Shown here one piece after another: positions 60,891-64,000 of a stretch of DNA of 64,000 nucleotides. The notes beneath the pieces are model-generated. The model did no database searches. It was not told where the DNA came from and was given only the letters and a program-made list of their open reading frames with translations. The translations under genes were made by a program, and so were the position numbers. Every line of letters begins with the position of its first letter. Position 1 is the stretch's first letter. Location of the stretch: positions 1-64,000 of the forward strand of contig JAQCBJ010000004.1 in assembly GCA_027621555.1 (NCBI GenBank). The letters are read 5' to 3'. This stretch comes from Bacteroidota bacterium. Its GTDB lineage: Bacteria; Bacteroidota; Bacteroidia; Flavobacteriales_D; Sanyastnellaceae.

Positions 60891-62996
60891 ATGGCTGAGG
60901 TGCTCCCATCGACTCCTGTAGAATTTCTCAAAGGCGTCGGGCCCAAACGGTCCGACGCCCTTGTTTCCGAGCTGGGCATTCGCACCTGCATGGACCTGCT
61001 CTTGCACCTGCCGTTTCGGTACGAGGACCGCAGCCAATTTCACCGCATTGCGGACATCCAGAGCGAGCACACGGCGGTGCAAATGCTCGGCGTCATCACC
61101 CAAGCCAAGGAGGTTCGAGGCGCCCGAGGGAGCCGCTTGATCGCGGTGTTTGATGACGGCGAGTCCACCCTCGAATTGCAGTGGTTCCGAGGGGCGCAAT
61201 GGATCCTGCGCAACCTGCCTGTTCAAAAGGAGGTGGTGATTTACGGCAAGCCGAACCTTTACAAGGGCAAGTGGAACATCGCCCATCCGGAAGTGGAGTT
61301 GCTCGCGCACTACGAGACGCGCAAAGGAGACGGCTTGCACCCGGTGTATTCCAGCACGGAGAAGTTGGGAAGGCATGGTTTGCACAGCCAGGGCCTCGCG
61401 AAGCTCATCCGCAACGTGGCGGCTGAGATCGCACCTGCATTGACGGAGACCTTGCCCGAACGGGTGCTGCGTGAAATGAAGTTGGTGGGGCGAGCGGACG
61501 CACTGCGAAAAGTGCATCAACCGGCGACCCCTGCCGAAGCAGAACAGGCCCAAACCCGGCTGCGGTTCGAGGAGCTGTTCTTGCTCCAGTTGACTCTGTT
61601 GCAACACAAAAAAACCGTCACGCAAGACTTGCCGGGTGTTCGGTTTGAGGAAGTGGGCGAGGCGTTCAACGCCTTCTACCACGAGCGGTTGCCATTTGAA
61701 TTGACGGATGCCCAAAAGCGCGTGCTCCGCGAAATCCGAAGCGACCTCAACACGGGATGGCACATGAACCGCCTGCTTCAAGGGGACGTGGGTAGCGGCA
61801 AGACAGTGGTGGCGTTGCTCACGGCCTTGCTCGCCAAGGACAACGGCTACCAAGCGGCCATCATGGCCCCAACGGAAATCCTCGCCCAGCAGCACCTCGA
61901 AGGTTTGCGAGAGATGCTGGGGCCCATGGACGTTAGGGTGGAACTTTTGACGGGCTCGGTCAAGGGCGCCACGCGCAAGACCATCCTTGAGGACCTCAAG
62001 GCAGGGGATATCGACATCTTGGTGGGCACGCATGCCTTGATTGAGCCGACGGTGGTGTTTGACCGGTTGGGACTCGCGGTCATTGACGAGCAGCACCGGT
62101 TTGGGGTGGCCCAGCGCGCGAAGCTTTGGAAGAAAGCGAAGGTGGCTCCCCACATCTTGGTGATGACGGCCACGCCGATCCCGCGCACGTTGGCGATGAC
62201 CGCCTACGGCGACCTTGATGCGAGCATTTTGGACGAATTGCCGCCCGGGCGCAAGCCCATCCAAACGGTGCATCGCACCGATGCGGCCCGACTCGGGGTG
62301 TTCCAGTTCTTGGAAGACCAAATCGCCGAGGGTCGCCAGATTTACCTCGTGTACCCGCTCATTGAGGAAAGCGCGACGCTCGATCACAAAGATTTGATGG
62401 ACGGCTACGAAAGCATCGTTCGTCGCTTCCCGCCACCGCAGTACCAAGTGGCCATCGTGCATGGTCGGATGAAGCCCGAGGACAAGACGTGGGAAATGGA
62501 CCGGTTTGCCAAGGGGCAAGCCCAAATCCTCGTCGCCACCACCGTCATCGAGGTCGGCGTGAATGTGCCGAACGCGAGCGTGATGGTGATCGAGAGTGCG
62601 GAACGGTTTGGGTTGTCGCAGCTTCACCAGTTGCGCGGCCGCGTGGGGCGCGGAGCGAGCCAGAGCTACTGCATTTTGATGTCCTCCTCCGACCTTGGAA
62701 ACGATGCGCGCCGGCGCCTCGAGACCATGTGCCGCACCAACGATGGGTTTGAAATCGCGGAGGTGGACATGGAGTTGCGGGGTCCCGGTGACGTGATGGG
62801 CACGCAGCAAAGTGGCGTCCCCGACCTGAAAGTCGCGGACCTCGTCCGGGACAGGCCCTTGCTCACCAGTGCGCGCTACCTCGCGCAATCCGTGCTCGAA
62901 GACGACCCCGACCTGGGCCGTCCCGAACACGACGCGTTGCGGGAAGCGTTGGAAACTGCGTTGAAAGCCCGCAGCAATTGGGTGCGGATTTCGTGA
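60891..62996 (+). CDS. recG: ATP-dependent DNA helicase RecG
   Basis: A 701-aa helicase that remodels stalled replication forks and recombination intermediates. It has an N-terminal wedge OB domain (about residues 1-150, KGVGPKRSDALVSELGI), Walker A LLQGDVGSGKTVVAL, the DEQH box VIDEQHRFG, and motif VI with RGRVGRGASQSYC. All helicase motifs are intact. It follows pdhC after 29 bases. Confidence 0.96.
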   Translation: MAEVLPSTPVEFLKGVGPKRSDALVSELGIRTCMDLLLHLPFRYEDRSQFHRIADIQSEHTAVQMLGVITQAKEVRGARGSRLIAVFDDGESTLELQWFRGAQWILRNLPVQKEVVIYGKPNLYKGKWNIAHPEVELLAHYETRKGDGLHPVYSSTEKLGRHGLHSQGLAKLIRNVAAEIAPALTETLPERVLREMKLVGRADALRKVHQPATPAEAEQAQTRLRFEELFLLQLTLLQHKKTVTQDLPGVRFEEVGEAFNAFYHERLPFELTDAQKRVLREIRSDLNTGWHMNRLLQGDVGSGKTVVALLTALLAKDNGYQAAIMAPTEILAQQHLEGLREMLGPMDVRVELLTGSVKGATRKTILEDLKAGDIDILVGTHALIEPTVVFDRLGLAVIDEQHRFGVAQRAKLWKKAKVAPHILVMTATPIPRTLAMTAYGDLDASILDELPPGRKPIQTVHRTDAARLGVFQFLEDQIAEGRQIYLVYPLIEESATLDHKDLMDGYESIVRRFPPPQYQVAIVHGRMKPEDKTWEMDRFAKGQAQILVATTVIEVGVNVPNASVMVIESAERFGLSQLHQLRGRVGRGASQSYCILMSSSDLGNDARRRLETMCRTNDGFEIAEVDMELRGPGDVMGTQQSGVPDLKVADLVRDRPLLTSARYLAQSVLEDDPDLGRPEHDALREALETALKARSNWVRIS

Positions 62997-63018
62997 ATTC
63001 ACCCCCGAACTTGGGCCC

Positions 63019-64000
63019 ATGCGAACGTGGGTGCTTCCCCTGATTTCCTTGCTGGCTGCCTTTGCGGTCGGTTACTTGCACTTGACGGTGCCGGTTGCGA
63101 GTGAGCGCACGGAGAACCCGATGCATTGGGCGACGGATGCCTGGACCACGTGGGAGCAGCTCCGGCCGTCCGACGCGGCGGAGGAGTGGGGCGACGGAGA
63201 TCTGCCTGCGGGAGAATGGATTCGGAGGTTTTCAAACGAACAAGGGCTTGAAGTTTGGCATGCGGAGCAGGAGTGGTCCTCCTTGCCTGAAGGTTGGCAG
63301 CAGAAGGCCTGGCGCGGCGGGTGGCTCACGGGTACGGAAGCGTCGTTGTTGGCTTGGTCGGAAGGGCCTGGAGCCATGGCGCAGCATTGGAAAGAGGGTG
63401 AGGACGGTGCGCGTTTGGAACGCACGACGTGCGGTTGGGCTTGGCGCGGCGAGGGTTGGGTGGTTTGGCCGGATGCTGCCGCGGCGTGCGGCTTATATGG
63501 TTCTGCGGGAGCCACGTCATGGATCCCGACAGGCGCCGGAAGTCCGGCCACGTGGTGGACCGGGCCGTGGAGCCAGGCTCCGGCATCGTGGGTTCGAACG
63601 AACGTCGTGCAGGAATGGCGAGCCTCGGGCATCCCCGTGACAGGCTGGGGAACGTGGTGGCAAGGAGGAGCCCGGCTCGAGGTAGACGGAGGTGAGAATT
63701 GGCGGGAGGCGGTGCAGGAGGTGGCGTCAAGGCAAGGGTGGTCGGTGTTTTGGGCGGACGACGATGTGGTGGTCAACGGCGGGGAAGCGTGGGGATGGGA
63801 GGCCTCCACGGAGGCCTACGAGGCCCAAAACAACGAGGGCCGTTGGACAGGATCGAGCTTGGCCGAGCCGTTGGCGGTGGTGTGGACCCTCAAACGCAAC
63901 GAAGCTCGAGAGGGTGGGGCGCAGAGGCCAGCGGTTGCAGGATGGGATGCTTTGGTCCCAAGCGATCGCGAATTGGGGACGGTCCGAAATCACCGGACCC
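63019..64000 (+). CDS. Tryptophan-rich exported protein, 5' part (runs off window)
   Basis: From ATG 63019 the frame stays open to the window edge (327 codons). An N-terminal hydrophobic segment (MRTWVLPLISLLAAFAVGYL) acts as a signal peptide or anchor. By my count 34 of about 327 residues are Trp (about 10 percent), with motifs such as ATWWTGPWSQAPASW and GWGTWWQGG. No domain is recognised. It starts 22 bases after recG and is probably cotranscribed. The composition resembles the proteins encoded at 28355-30690, although I see no shared motif long enough to call them homologous. Confidence 0.75.
   Translation, partial: MRTWVLPLISLLAAFAVGYLHLTVPVASERTENPMHWATDAWTTWEQLRPSDAAEEWGDGDLPAGEWIRRFSNEQGLEVWHAEQEWSSLPEGWQQKAWRGGWLTGTEASLLAWSEGPGAMAQHWKEGEDGARLERTTCGWAWRGEGWVVWPDAAAACGLYGSAGATSWIPTGAGSPATWWTGPWSQAPASWVRTNVVQEWRASGIPVTGWGTWWQGGARLEVDGGENWREAVQEVASRQGWSVFWADDDVVVNGGEAWGWEASTEAYEAQNNEGRWTGSSLAEPLAVVWTLKRNEAREGGAQRPAVAGWDALVPSDRELGTVRNHRT

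Noticed and set aside
60435-63020. 861-codon open frame on the minus strand
   Set aside because: It lies wholly antisense to recG and the end of pdhC, both with intact catalytic motifs. Long antisense frames are expected in this G+C-rich codon usage, and the translation shows no domain or start context.

Overview
This window comes from a Bacteroidota chromosome, most likely an aquatic Flavobacteriales-type lineage with unusually high G+C (my estimate is high 50s percent). The evidence is a set of type IX secretion and gliding genes (gldD, gldE, gldJ, a PorP/SprF-like gene, porU, porV, porX), the absence of Shine-Dalgarno sequences before start codons, and recurring promoter elements of the Bacteroidota -7 type (TAnnTTTG and a TAnnTTCG variant). 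The DNA is very densely coded. No gap between genes exceeds about 190 bases, and many neighbours overlap by 4 nt. I see no CRISPR array, insertion sequence, prophage or rRNA. There is one tRNA (tRNA-Leu, UAG).

Layout. 1-2.5 kb: the 5' part of cysS, an SDR-type threonine dehydrogenase, and divergent queA. 2.5-14 kb: a long minus-strand envelope cluster (mutY, ssb, gldE, gldD, coaX, an outer-membrane protein, a TPR protein, lptC, a small membrane protein, a CorC-like protein and a SurA/PpiD-like foldase). 14-21.4 kb: HU, a TPR protein, a 29-aa basic protein, RNase G, an HD-domain phosphohydrolase, the response regulator PorX with a PglZ domain, tsaE and alanine dehydrogenase. 21.4-28.3 kb: mutS, a rhodanese lipoprotein and the proteostasis group clpX, clpP, tig, headed by tRNA-Leu. 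28.3-36.8 kb: two tryptophan-rich exported proteins, efp, a SpoIIE-type phosphatase, a polysaccharide polymerase/chain-length/glycosyltransferase group and rnhB.

37-41 kb holds one 1342-residue surface protein built of lamin-tail-like, cupredoxin-like and OB-fold-like modules joined by nine copies of a cysteine-bearing motif. 41-46.7 kb: a Na/Pi symporter-like protein, a lipoprotein, a LuxE-like acyltransferase, a PiT-related permease and tyrS. 46.7-56.9 kb: murF, then the type IX core gldJ, porP-like, porU, porV, then ispF. 56.8-64 kb: a DUF4956/VTC pair, pyruvate dehydrogenase E1-alpha and E2, recG and a tryptophan-rich ORF that runs off the right edge.

The main theme is building and decorating the outer envelope: lipopolysaccharide export (lptC), foldase, type IX translocon and its attachment shuttle (porU/porV), regulation (porX) and polysaccharide assembly. 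Housekeeping genes lie between. The most notable signals are (1) at least seven genes with a -7 promoter element only 4-8 nt before the start codon, which predicts leaderless or nearly leaderless mRNAs, (2) three exported proteins with about 7-10 percent tryptophan, and (3) the large cysteine-repeat surface protein, which ends in a dockerin-like segment rather than a type IX sorting domain.
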